Shown one piece after another: positions 1 through 8,927 of a DNA stretch of 64,000 nucleotides. The first letter of the stretch is position 1, and each line of letters begins with the position of its first letter. This DNA comes from Chryseolinea soli (lineage in GTDB: Bacteria > Bacteroidota > Bacteroidia > Cytophagales > Cyclobacteriaceae): assembly GCF_003589925.1 (NCBI RefSeq), contig NZ_CP032382.1, positions 6,138,001 through 6,202,000 on the forward strand, written 5' to 3'. The position numbers and the translations under genes were made by a program. The notes under the pieces are model-generated. The model was not told where the DNA came from. It worked only from the letters and a program-made list of their open reading frames with translations, and did not search any database.

Positions 1-45
1 AGAAGCCGTCGTGTTATTCATCAAGTGTTGATATTCTCCTTAACT

Positions 46-2334
46 ATGAAAAAAGAAATATTGCTGGCCGTTGCCCTTGTTGCCACCGGAGTGCTCCTCA
101 CCATGTGTAGCCCATCCAAAAAAGAAGCCGAAGTCATTGCGGAAGAACCCGGATTCGATTCACCGCGCATAGTGAACAGCGATCCAAAACCAGGCTATAT
201 GACACCTGAAGAAAGCCGGAAAGCTTTCCGCTTGCCAAAAGGCTATCACATGGAGCTGGTTGCCGACGAATCCATGCTGAGCGAACCCGTGGCCATCTCG
301 TGGGATGCCAATGGCCGGATGTTTGTCACGCAAATGGAAACCTACATGCAGACCGTTGACACCACGGGCGAGCATCAAAAAGGCAGTCGCGTGCTGTTGC
401 TGGAAGACACCGACGACGATGGCAAGATGGACAAGCGCTCTGTCTTTATCGACAAGCTGATGTTGCCGCGCATGATCCTGGCCGTGGGCAACGAACTGTT
501 GGTGAACGAAACGGATACGTATGACATGTATGCGTACAAAGACACCAACAACGACGGTGTCGCCGATGAGAAAAGACAAGTGTATCACACCGACAAAAAG
601 GCTTTTGGAAACCTGGAGCACCAACGCAGCGGCTTGGATTGGAACCTCGACAACTGGATCTACATCACCGTCGACCCGGTGCGTTTCCAATACAAGGGAG
701 GCATGATCCACGCCGACTCGCTCATCAGCGGCTCGAACGGCCAGTGGGGATTGACCCACGACAACTATGGCAGACTTTTCTTTAGCCGGGCCGGCGCAGA
801 AAATGCAGGCTCCGGATTTCATATCAACCCTTCGTATGGCGCCCTCGATTTTGCGGACGCCTACAACGACTCCACGTTTGGCGCCGTGTGGCCGATCATC
901 AAAACGCCGGACATCCAGGGTGGTTTGAAGCGGATTCGCGAAGACACTACACTCAATCACTTCACGGCGGCCAACGGCCAATCCATTTTCCGGGGCGATC
1001 GTCTTCCTAAGACATTGGTGGGCGACTATCTGATCGGCGAGCCGGTGGCCCGCATCATCCGAAGAGCAAAGGTCATCAACACCGATGGAAAAAGAACGCT
1101 TCAGAATGCATACGACAAAGAAGAATTTATCTCGTCGCTGGACATGAATTTCAGACCCGTTAATACGTATACCGGTCCCGATGGCTGTTTGTATATCGTG
1201 GACATGAACCGCGGGATCATCCAGGAAGGCACATGGACCGGCGAAGGCAGTTACCTGCGCAAACAAATTCTGCGGCTTGGCTTGCAAAAGAATATTCAGC
1301 ATGGAAGAATCTGGAGACTCGTGCACGACGGCATGACCCGCGGCCCCAAACCCCACATGCTGGACGAAACACCCGCCCAACTGGTGGCCTATCTGGATCA
1401 CCCCAATGGCTGGTGGCGCGACAATGCACAAAAAGAACTTGTTCTGCGTGGCGACAAGTCGGTGGTGGAAGATCTGAAGAAGATCGCTGCCGGCAAAAAA
1501 GGACCATTGGCCGAAGAGCCTTCCGCTGTGGGGCGCATCCACGCGTTGTGGACCTTGTCGGGCTTGGATGCGATGGACAAAGACGTGTTGTCGGAGGCGT
1601 TGGAGGATGATGACGCGCAGGTGAGAAAGACAGCCGTTTGGATCAGCGAGCCGTATTTGAAAAATGGCGATGAGGACGTGATCGAAGCACTGGAACCGCT
1701 GAAAGACGACGCTGACTATGACGTGCGCATACAACTTGTCCTTTCTCTCTCTAGAAGTAAATCCCCAAAAGCCAAGGCCATAGCCGACGATATGCTGTCC
1801 AAAAACCAGGGCAATCAAATGATCGCCAGTGCAGAGAAGGCCTTGATCAAAACAGAGGACATCAAAAAGCTTGGCGCGAAGATGGGATCGTTGAATCCTG
1901 AAAGCCGGAAGCTGGTGGCGGATGGCGCGGCGATCTTCAATTCGTTGTGCGCGACCTGTCACGGTGCCGAAGGCAAAGGTGTGCCCACAAAACTGGCGCC
2001 GCCACTGGCGGGTAATTTTCAACGCTATTCCCGGAAAAAAGACGCCATGGTCCGCATCCTGCTGCATGGTTTAACGGGGCCCGTCGATGGCAAAACCTAT
2101 TCGGAGAACATGGTCGCCATGGGCGCAAACAACGATGCGTGGATTGCTTCCGTGCTCAGCTATTTGCGTTATGATATCGGGCTTTCGGAGAGGCGATTCC
2201 CGGGCAGTATCGGCGAAGAGTTTGCGAACCGGATCTTAGTGAAACCGGAAGAGGTCAAGAAGATCCGCGAGGAATCCAATGGCCGGAAGGCACCGTGGAC
2301 GTGGGAGGAGCTGGATAAGGCTGCTGAGAAATAA
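46..2334 (+). CDS. PVC-type membrane-bound dehydrogenase/haem-binding lipoprotein
   Basis: Predicted exported c-type haem protein. The ATG at 46 is preferred over the upstream GTG at 25 because it gives a lipoprotein signal (MKKEIL..., hydrophobic core, LLTMC lipobox with Cys21). The N-terminal ~400 residues look like the beta-propeller-type dehydrogenase domain common in PVC and Bacteroidota CxxCH proteins, with Asp-rich loops such as DTDDDGKMD. A HEAT-like helical stretch follows (~430-600), then a cytochrome c domain with the haem-binding motif CATCH at residues 635-639. The substrate cannot be told; such proteins are usually linked to periplasmic sugar oxidation. The length of 762 residues fits the family. 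The gene converges on the HNH operon with only four bases between the two stop codons and no visible terminator. Confidence 0.85.
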   Translation: MKKEILLAVALVATGVLLTMCSPSKKEAEVIAEEPGFDSPRIVNSDPKPGYMTPEESRKAFRLPKGYHMELVADESMLSEPVAISWDANGRMFVTQMETYMQTVDTTGEHQKGSRVLLLEDTDDDGKMDKRSVFIDKLMLPRMILAVGNELLVNETDTYDMYAYKDTNNDGVADEKRQVYHTDKKAFGNLEHQRSGLDWNLDNWIYITVDPVRFQYKGGMIHADSLISGSNGQWGLTHDNYGRLFFSRAGAENAGSGFHINPSYGALDFADAYNDSTFGAVWPIIKTPDIQGGLKRIREDTTLNHFTAANGQSIFRGDRLPKTLVGDYLIGEPVARIIRRAKVINTDGKRTLQNAYDKEEFISSLDMNFRPVNTYTGPDGCLYIVDMNRGIIQEGTWTGEGSYLRKQILRLGLQKNIQHGRIWRLVHDGMTRGPKPHMLDETPAQLVAYLDHPNGWWRDNAQKELVLRGDKSVVEDLKKIAAGKKGPLAEEPSAVGRIHALWTLSGLDAMDKDVLSEALEDDDAQVRKTAVWISEPYLKNGDEDVIEALEPLKDDADYDVRIQLVLSLSRSKSPKAKAIADDMLSKNQGNQMIASAEKALIKTEDIKKLGAKMGSLNPESRKLVADGAAIFNSLCATCHGAEGKGVPTKLAPPLAGNFQRYSRKKDAMVRILLHGLTGPVDGKTYSENMVAMGANNDAWIASVLSYLRYDIGLSERRFPGSIGEEFANRILVKPEEVKKIREESNGRKAPWTWEELDKAAEK

Positions 2335-2338
2335 AAAA

Positions 2339-3163
2339 TTAGATGGTACCCAAATCATTTTCTTTCAGGAATTGCCTTATAAAAAAGCGACACATTCCTG
2401 AATAGAGTGACGTGGCACTGCCATAGTTTATAAGATTTTTAAACTCACGGAGAAAAATTTCTTTTTGGGTTTCGGAATTGTCGTTTTGCGATTTGACCAA
2501 CGCTTCCTTTACCCGCCAAATTTGTTCGAATAAAAGGATCAACATTTTCTTTCTTTCTTGTACGAGGAGGGGCCTTTGAAGTGCGTAAACTTTTATCGAC
2601 GCCTCCCCCATGGCGGTCTTGGCCCGGACGACGCCTTCTGTCGGCTCGTATTCCAGGTGATCCTCGGGGAGGTCGATACACGGATTGAGTAACAACCGGG
2701 CGGCTTCCTCCTTTGGGATGTCAGGAATATCACCGGCTCTTTTTGCTTCATCTTGTAACGGAAACTGGTCCAACTTTCCATAGCCTTCTAACTTCGTAGT
2801 TCCATAAAGTATATGCTGTCGCCGTTGGTTGCAATGCTGACAAGCCAACAGCAAATTGTCCCAGTCGTTTGCAAGCCAATAGTAGCCTGGGGTTTGGGGT
2901 TTCTTTTCGTTTACACGTCCTTTCGGCCGGAAATGTTCAACATCGCCATCGTATACCGCGCCATAGCTGGTTTCGCAATAGGCGCATTTGACGAAGATCT
3001 TCTTTAGTTCATTTTTTAAATTTACATCGTTATACATTTGAAAATCGTATGCTTCTGTTGCACCGCTCTTATAGTGCGCAATGGCCTTCTTGGTTTCTTC
3101 GCACCATTTTCCATTGGGATCGACGAGCCACTCGGGCGCTTTTGGTTTTTTTATGTGAATCAT
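2339..3163 (-). CDS. HNH endonuclease, PtuB/TIGR02646-like, third gene of candidate defence operon
   Basis: Predicted HNH nuclease of 274 residues. The zinc-finger cysteines are CAYC (60-63) and CQHC (108-111). The HNH core is complete: VEHFRPK with the general-base His77, WDNLLLAC supplying the Asn, and CN at 111-112. This arrangement matches PtuB-like and retron-associated HNH proteins. The ATG at 3163 overlaps the stop of the preceding ATPase gene as TAATG, so the two are probably translationally coupled; a GTG six bases upstream is the alternative start. The C-terminal half is helical with no recognised domain. Being downstream of an AAA ATPase with its own HNH domain suggests that the two proteins form a nuclease complex. 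Defence is inferred from the family only. Confidence 0.85.
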   Translation of the reverse strand: MIHIKKPKAPEWLVDPNGKWCEETKKAIAHYKSGATEAYDFQMYNDVNLKNELKKIFVKCAYCETSYGAVYDGDVEHFRPKGRVNEKKPQTPGYYWLANDWDNLLLACQHCNQRRQHILYGTTKLEGYGKLDQFPLQDEAKRAGDIPDIPKEEAARLLLNPCIDLPEDHLEYEPTEGVVRAKTAMGEASIKVYALQRPLLVQERKKMLILLFEQIWRVKEALVKSQNDNSETQKEIFLREFKNLINYGSATSLYSGMCRFFIRQFLKENDLGTI

Positions 3164-5316
3164 TACCACTCTACGGTTTTCAGGTATTCCTTAGCTGCTG
3201 CAACGCTATCTTCTTTTAGCTTCAGATGCGTGCTAAATCCTTCCTCTCTTATTTTTTGAGCGAAATTTTCGTTGATGGTTTGAAAAAGCGCCTGCATCAA
3301 AGGCGAACTGCCCAGTAGCTCTTTTTCCGACAGCCTTTTTGAGAAATCGGAGATCTGTTTCTTTTCTTCCTCGGTTCGATCGGATTCGCGTTTACTCAAT
3401 AGTTTGTAGTAGTCCGCATACATTTTCTCGGTGGCGTCGTCCAGGACGTTGATCAATCCGAACAAATCGGACGTTAGCAATTGATCGATGCGCAACAGGT
3501 TGTGATCCGGCAGAACCTTGCGGTCTAACGCAACAATTTTGTTTAATGGGTCCCGTGCCAGAACGACCACTTCGCCATGCGATAGGCCTCTGAGGCAAAG
3601 CGGCTCATGGGTGGTCACAATGAATTGAAGTTTTGGAAAGGCCTTGCGGAGGGCGCTTACGATTTGCATTCGCCACCGGGGATGTAGATGGTTTCCCAGT
3701 TCATCTATTAAGACGATGCCGTAGGAGTTGTGATAATTGGCGCTTTCCACGGAAAGGGTTTGCATCATGTCGGCGGCAATGGCAACAACATTTTTATAGC
3801 CATCGCTGTTGCTCTCCAGTTCCTGATCGTCCCCAAATTGACGGATACACACCTCGTCGCCATCGATCCAGACTTCATCATCGCCGCGTAAAGCAAGCAG
3901 GTCAAAAAGCGCGGGGGCTACGCGATCGGCAAACTCTACCGGGTTGGTTTGATTAATGGTTCTTAACCATTGTCGCGCGTCGTTCAAGGCCGTGCTGTAG
4001 TCGAAAAGGTTACGTACGTTTAGGTAGGGCTCTTTTTGCCGGTCAGGTTGAATGTTGCCCTTGGGCAACAGCCGGGTAGAGCCATAGGCCAGAACAAAGC
4101 TCAAAGCTTCTTCCAAGTCCGTTCTAAACCCGTTGGCGTCGAAATGAAGTTCCACGGGCTTGTCATGTTCGTAACTTTGTATGATCACTTTTCCACTGCC
4201 CGTTCCCTTTTTTAGAAAATCGTGTACGTCGAGCTGAAGTTTTGCCAGTTGTTTTTTTCCGGCCAACGTCATCGCCACGGCTTGAAGAACGGAGCTTTTT
4301 CCAATGCCATTGTCGCCCAGTAGTAAGAGCCATGATTCACGGCTTTCCTGATCATTGACCGGCAATACGTCTAATACCAAATTGTCGATCGAGCGAAAAT
4401 TCTCAATCGTGATGGATTTGATTGAAAAACGCTTGATCGCCGACAACTGCTGGCTTACTTCCTGCATGTTTTCCTGGTAACTTTCCGTCAGGGGTTTCTT
4501 TGATTGCTGGTGCTTTTTTGATGGATCGTTGTGGATGGATTTTACGTTCTCCCAAAGAGAAGCATTATTTTCATACCAGGCATCGAAAACGGTTCGCTGC
4601 ACCGCTACAAATTCCTGTGAGGGTTGGTCGGAGAACAATTCCCGAACAAAGGCGACCAACTCAGCCGACCGTTGATTGGTGAGATCCTTTGAATCGATCA
4701 AGGTTTCGAGCCTATTCAGGAGGTTGCTCCCGGATTGCCTTCGGCGCGCTACCAAGTCCTCCCGATTAAGTCCCAGGATATCAATGGTCACTTTACCTTT
4801 GGTGCTGATCGACCTGATCAAACCGGTCTCTTCGAATTCCAGGTGGCTTTCGATGACATCGGAGGCCGGGTCTATGAGTAATGGATTTTCCTTTGCCAGT
4901 TCCGTTCCCAGGGCTCCCACCGGCGCCCGGGCGCTCTCATTCTCCAGCGGGAAATAATCTCGTTTATATTTGTGACTACACATTTCGCAAGCGAGCAATA
5001 GATTGTCCCATTCGTATGCAAGCCACCAATAATGCAAAGGAGCATAGGATTGGGTCAATCCTCTCGCTCCCGATTTCGGTCTGAAATTATCCACGTTCCC
5101 CGGGCCTACGGATTCGATACGGGACTCACAATACACACATTTCCCCTTGCACAGTTTATCGAGGTCCGATTTCAGTTCGCCCAACAACGAAAAATCGAAT
5201 TTCAATCTTTCCTGTCTGGTGGTCTTTTCATAGCTGCTTCGCAAGGCTTCTTTTGCGGCCTGCACGCGGTCGCTCGTGAGAAAAGATGGAGGAGATTGTC
5301 GCTTGATCGGTATCAT
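3163..5316 (-). CDS. HNH-domain/AAA-ATPase fusion, PtuA-like, second gene of candidate defence operon
   Basis: A 717-residue fusion. Residues ~1-200 are an HNH domain of the same type as the downstream protein: CVYC at 60-63, LLLAC/EMC at 106-113, and YKRDYFPL. The usual general-base His is replaced by Asn77 (VDNFRPK), so this copy may be inactive as a nuclease. After a linker (~200-295), residues ~298-717 form an ABC/OLD-like ATPase: entry motif IENFRSI, Walker A GDNGIGKSS at 334-342, signature-like SDGYKN near 504-509, Walker B IVLIDELGNHLHP at 534-546, and a switch His in VTTHEP near 567-572. This is the PtuA/AAA_15 class of SMC-like ATPases. The gene starts 23 bases after the stop of the amidohydrolase gene and overlaps the next gene, so one transcript is likely. 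Confidence 0.87.
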   Translation of the reverse strand: MIPIKRQSPPSFLTSDRVQAAKEALRSSYEKTTRQERLKFDFSLLGELKSDLDKLCKGKCVYCESRIESVGPGNVDNFRPKSGARGLTQSYAPLHYWWLAYEWDNLLLACEMCSHKYKRDYFPLENESARAPVGALGTELAKENPLLIDPASDVIESHLEFEETGLIRSISTKGKVTIDILGLNREDLVARRRQSGSNLLNRLETLIDSKDLTNQRSAELVAFVRELFSDQPSQEFVAVQRTVFDAWYENNASLWENVKSIHNDPSKKHQQSKKPLTESYQENMQEVSQQLSAIKRFSIKSITIENFRSIDNLVLDVLPVNDQESRESWLLLLGDNGIGKSSVLQAVAMTLAGKKQLAKLQLDVHDFLKKGTGSGKVIIQSYEHDKPVELHFDANGFRTDLEEALSFVLAYGSTRLLPKGNIQPDRQKEPYLNVRNLFDYSTALNDARQWLRTINQTNPVEFADRVAPALFDLLALRGDDEVWIDGDEVCIRQFGDDQELESNSDGYKNVVAIAADMMQTLSVESANYHNSYGIVLIDELGNHLHPRWRMQIVSALRKAFPKLQFIVTTHEPLCLRGLSHGEVVVLARDPLNKIVALDRKVLPDHNLLRIDQLLTSDLFGLINVLDDATEKMYADYYKLLSKRESDRTEEEKKQISDFSKRLSEKELLGSSPLMQALFQTINENFAQKIREEGFSTHLKLKEDSVAAAKEYLKTVEW

Positions 5317-5339
5317 GAGATGGAATGGATGTTGAGATG

Positions 5340-7160
5340 TTAAATCGCGACCGCTCCGTGAAGCTTATTCCAAAGGAACTCCCGCGGATTGCTTTTTGCA
5401 ATTTGATCAAATTCATTTTGCGTAAGATTGTCAAGCATTCCAGCCAGCAGGCTTTTTTCCGAGTTATGATTTCGTACCACATAGAAGTCTGTGCCGAACA
5501 ATGTTCTTTTCATCAATTTCGGATTCGCCAGGGTTTGCTTCAACAGCGGCTGGATACTGGCGTTGTACAAAATATAACTCAGGTCGGCGTATACGTTCGG
5601 ATATTGGAGGATCATGCTGCAGATGATGGAGTACCAGTCGGCATATTTCCAAACCTGCTCTAGTTTTCCGCGTTTGTCGTGGCCATTTTCATCTGTGAGA
5701 AAAGAGATCCCCAGGTCCGGATGCTTGACCAGTTGACTGGAAAAATTATCCCGGTCAAGTTCCATAAACCTGTCCCATTCGTCGTCACCTCCAAAATGTC
5801 CAAGGCACAATTTCAAATGGCGTAGATCATATTTTAAAGGATTGCTTTCATGCGTGAATCCAAAAAGTTCTTTTATCCTTTTGTCCTTGGCCATGGCAAC
5901 ACATTTCCGTAACAATTTCTCCTCTAACAAACACAGGTAGTTCAAGGGGTGTGTGAAATTGTTGATGAACTCGCTGTTCTTCCGCTCCGTCAGCACCATC
6001 GGTTCATACAATTCATGGCCGCAGGCTTGCTCAAATACGGGATGATAATCCCATTCCTTTTGCTTTAATCCCCTGTAATAGATCGTTCCCTTTATGCAAT
6101 GCGTGAGTATGGGAATGCTATGGTCGGCTGCATACTTCCAAATCGGAAGCAGCGCTTCGTCAAAAGGGTAATACCCCAAGGCAGGGTAGATTTTGAATCC
6201 GCTGAACCTGTGGCCCTCGATATATTCCCTTATAAAACAATCCTTCAGGGTCACGCTGCCATTGTCTACGGTGTAGTTTAGATGTTTTTCCCCTTCCCGT
6301 GCCAACCGGCGGGGATCGGCGAACACGAAGGGATAAATCAAATCCTTGTTCTCATGGTTTTGCTTTATAACCGAGAGTACTTTCATTTGCTCATGATAGC
6401 CCGCCCCCTTTTTCAATTTCCCGGCGCCCATGAATTCCATGTCCATCGGTAAAACAATAAAACCGGTTCCTGCCGGATATTGACTTTTTAGCCTTGCAAA
6501 TATTCTCGTTTGACTTTCATAAAATGCAAATCGGCCTATGTTGAGATATCGTTTCGCCAGGGCTCTGCTTTCCGGGCCCGGGAGTACACCGAGAAAGGAC
6601 CAGATCTTTTTCAAAATAAACCACAGGATGTTTCTCCCGGATTTAAAGAAAACGACAAACAGGAGTACGATCGCCATTTTTCCCACAAACGATGAAGGAA
6701 TAAAAAGAAGTCGATGCCCCCATAACCAGGATCTTGATGTATTAATTGCGTCTGAAGTCGAGGTGTCAGGTGCAGATACGGTACTAAGCCAATCAAAGGC
6801 GATATAAAATATCTGGATAGCGATGAGAAGGCCAATGATAAATATAGACAGATGCAAAATGCCGACGCGGGCAATAAATATCTCAACCTTATAGCGCAGT
6901 TCCCTGATGTTCCGGTACCAGGGTTTAAATCGCCAGGTATCCGGATGATTGAACCAAAACCGAAAAAGACGAACGACAAGGGATATCGGCAGTAAATAAT
7001 AAATGGGCCATGGCAAAAATGTTTTAGCCAGGAATGGAGGCACGTGATCACCCGTAAAGATGTGGGTGTGACAATTGATGATCGACATCGACGTTGCTTC
7101 TAACGTCTCTTCAACAACCGGCGATGTAGTTTGAGGGATGGGAGGACGGACGACATGCAT
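5340..7160 (-). CDS. Membrane-inserted amidohydrolase, first gene of candidate defence operon
   Basis: A 606-residue TIM-barrel metal-dependent hydrolase (Amidohydro_2-like) interrupted by membrane segments. The metal-binding HTH lies at 31-33, then hydrophobic stretches at ~52-68, ~99-124 and ~155-172 separate it from the rest of the barrel (from ~210). Later motifs fit the superfamily: FKIYPALG with Lys323, THC with His354, LGHFGG with His455, and FGTDF with Asp558. The split barrel implies a catalytic domain anchored at the membrane. Met25 (start 7088) directly before the HTH strand is an alternative start. No clear promoter is visible between the upstream terminator and the start. The substrate is unknown. 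Its place at the head of an operon with HNH and AAA-HNH genes is unusual. Confidence 0.82.
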   Translation of the reverse strand: MHVVRPPIPQTTSPVVEETLEATSMSIINCHTHIFTGDHVPPFLAKTFLPWPIYYLLPISLVVRLFRFWFNHPDTWRFKPWYRNIRELRYKVEIFIARVGILHLSIFIIGLLIAIQIFYIAFDWLSTVSAPDTSTSDAINTSRSWLWGHRLLFIPSSFVGKMAIVLLFVVFFKSGRNILWFILKKIWSFLGVLPGPESRALAKRYLNIGRFAFYESQTRIFARLKSQYPAGTGFIVLPMDMEFMGAGKLKKGAGYHEQMKVLSVIKQNHENKDLIYPFVFADPRRLAREGEKHLNYTVDNGSVTLKDCFIREYIEGHRFSGFKIYPALGYYPFDEALLPIWKYAADHSIPILTHCIKGTIYYRGLKQKEWDYHPVFEQACGHELYEPMVLTERKNSEFINNFTHPLNYLCLLEEKLLRKCVAMAKDKRIKELFGFTHESNPLKYDLRHLKLCLGHFGGDDEWDRFMELDRDNFSSQLVKHPDLGISFLTDENGHDKRGKLEQVWKYADWYSIICSMILQYPNVYADLSYILYNASIQPLLKQTLANPKLMKRTLFGTDFYVVRNHNSEKSLLAGMLDNLTQNEFDQIAKSNPREFLWNKLHGAVAI

Positions 7161-7184
7161 AGGCTTGGGGGGAATAAAGGATGT

Positions 7185-7240
7185 TCAAAAAAAGAACAAG
7201 CCCATCCACCTGATGTTTGAACATCATAGGCGGATGGGCT
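7185..7240 (-). terminator. Rho-independent terminator after the amidohydrolase lipoprotein gene
   Basis: Read on the minus strand, a long imperfect hairpin (arms beginning AGCCCATCC and ending GGATGGGCT, with GATGTT/AACATC near the loop) is followed by TGTTCTTTTTTTG. It would stop transcription from the 7.4-8.8 kb gene before the three-gene HNH operon, implying that the operon has its own promoter. Confidence 0.7.
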
Positions 7241-7433
7241 CTTTCCTTTTCTAAGATAGAGGATTACACATTGGAATCCATAAGAAAAATGGATTTCTTT
7301 TTTTGAGGCTCTTCTCCGTTAAAGTTTATTTCTATCCATACAACGTCGCGGAGAAAATCTCAGGTCGTTTTGACAATATGCGTTGCACCACACATTATTT
7401 TATGTCAATGAAAAAGCTGACATACTCCTGAGT

Positions 7434-8759
7434 TCAGTGCGTCTCATTGGTCGCGACCCAAGTGCCGTTTATCATTACTTTTTTCGCATCCCGCAGCACC
7501 CGAAGATCTTTCAACGGATCACCTTCCACAAATACAAGATCGGCCAGCTTTCCTTTCTCTAGGCTTCCCAATCTTTCGTCAACGCGAAAGTAGCGGGCAT
7601 TCTCCAGGGTGGCGGCGACAATAATTTCCATGTTGCTCAATCCTGCGGCCTGCAGCAATTCCATCTCCCGGTAAAAGGCATAGCCAAATTCGGCATGGGC
7701 CACAAAGGTATGCGAGCCCAGCACGATCGGAACGCCGCCTTTTTTTGCGAGACCGACAAAGGTCAACATGTTTTTGAACGCGTGCACTTCAATGCTGTCG
7801 CCGTGGTCGGTTTGTTTTTCGAAAGCGGCCAGTGTGGGGCTTAGAAATATTTTCTTTCGGGCCAGGAATCGGATGAGCGAATCGGCTACGGGATTGTTTT
7901 CGAATTGAAATGTATCCCATACCTCATACCGCCCCCGCTTTCGCGCGTCGTTGTCGGCCAGCACGCGTTGCTTGTATTGTTCGGCTTCGTAGGGAGGGAG
8001 CAGAACGGTTCCAAAAGAGGTGACGTGTTCGATGCCATCCAGCCCCGCGTTGATCGCATCAACCGCGTTGCTGATCTCGAGGTGGGCCATGACGGGAAGG
8101 CCGTGCGCATGGGCGGCCGTGCAGATGGCCTTGATGGTGCCGACGGGAAGGCCATAATATACTTTGATGGCGGTGGCGCCCTCGCGATACAACTTCTCTA
8201 CGGCGAGCCGGCCTTCTTCGGCATCCTGAACGATCATGGCATCTTCCGGGTAGGCCGGCGGGTAGGTGTTGAGGTGCGGGCCGGTGAGGAATAGTCTGGG
8301 CAGTGGCATGCCGGACGACCGCACGCCGGCATAACTTTCATTCCACTCGCCGGGATCTCTCACCGATGTGATGCCATGGCGGAGATAGACGGCGGGCAGC
8401 GTGGCACTGTTCTCGTTGTGATAGTGCGCGTCGAACATACCGGGAAGGATGGTGAGACCTTCTACTTTCTCGATCTGCGCGCCGTCGGGGATCTTTACTT
8501 CTCCTTGTTTACCGACGGCTTCGATCTTGTTGTCTCTCACGATCACGCACGAATTTTGAATGGGGTCCCCTCCCAGCCCATCGATCAACGTGGCCCCGAC
8601 AAAGGCGATAACCTTGTTTCCTTTCGGAATATCGTTTTCATTCAATTCATGGATGATCACGCGAGGTCCATCGCCGGCATTTTCAGCGTTGGATGGTTTC
8701 TCTACCTGACAAGAGGCAAGCAACACCACAACCATCGCATACCGGCAGATTCTTTTCAT
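7434..8759 (-). CDS. Amidohydrolase-family lipoprotein (imidazolonepropionase-like)
   Basis: A 441-residue exported metal-dependent hydrolase. The start at 8759 gives a lipoprotein signal (MKRICRY..., LLASC, Cys17); a start further upstream would add 13 residues of poor signal quality. Superfamily motifs are GMFDAHYHN (HxH), IKVYYG (Lys), MAHLEI and IEHVT (two His). The usual catalytic Asp near the C-terminus (normally GTD or GSD) is replaced here: the sequence reads LGSHTF, so the enzyme may be inactive or unusual. A typical C-terminal amidohydrolase strand (GSLEKGKLADLVF) follows. Prolidase-like or imidazolonepropionase-like are the nearest family names; the substrate is unknown. Confidence 0.83.
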   Translation of the reverse strand: MKRICRYAMVVVLLASCQVEKPSNAENAGDGPRVIIHELNENDIPKGNKVIAFVGATLIDGLGGDPIQNSCVIVRDNKIEAVGKQGEVKIPDGAQIEKVEGLTILPGMFDAHYHNENSATLPAVYLRHGITSVRDPGEWNESYAGVRSSGMPLPRLFLTGPHLNTYPPAYPEDAMIVQDAEEGRLAVEKLYREGATAIKVYYGLPVGTIKAICTAAHAHGLPVMAHLEISNAVDAINAGLDGIEHVTSFGTVLLPPYEAEQYKQRVLADNDARKRGRYEVWDTFQFENNPVADSLIRFLARKKIFLSPTLAAFEKQTDHGDSIEVHAFKNMLTFVGLAKKGGVPIVLGSHTFVAHAEFGYAFYREMELLQAAGLSNMEIIVAATLENARYFRVDERLGSLEKGKLADLVFVEGDPLKDLRVLRDAKKVMINGTWVATNETH

Positions 8760-8871
8760 GTTGAAGATCAAAAGCATATTCATATCCTGAAATAACATAA
8801 CTATCCGTTACCAAGAGCAGCACGACATCAAATTCTAATCGAAATGGAACAAAATTGTGCGATTTGTGATT

Positions 8872-8902
8872 TTGAGATTACTATTTGCCGGCGATACCTT
8901 TA
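8872..8902 (+). promoter_or_regulatory. Possible Bacteroidota-type promoter for the AraC gene
   Basis: TTG (8872-8874), 20 bases, then TACCTTTA (8895-8902), one mismatch from TAnnTTTG. It lies 25 bases before the start codon of the regulator. Confidence 0.4.
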
Positions 8903-8927
8903 CAATCTTTAGCAATCCTTCAGCGCG

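Noticed and set aside
160..2067. Very long open frame (635 codons) on the minus strand
   Set aside because: It is antisense to the well-supported haem-protein gene and has a Cys/His/Phe-rich composition without any recognisable motif; it is a by-product of the codon bias of the real gene.
7270..7307. Small hairpin AATCCAT/ATGGATT followed by T-rich sequence on the plus strand
   Set aside because: No plus-strand gene lies upstream for it to terminate; the stem is only seven pairs.
2339..7433. Retron (the HNH/ATPase pair resembles retron effectors)
   Set aside because: No reverse transcriptase gene and no msr/msd-like structured RNA were seen next to the operon.
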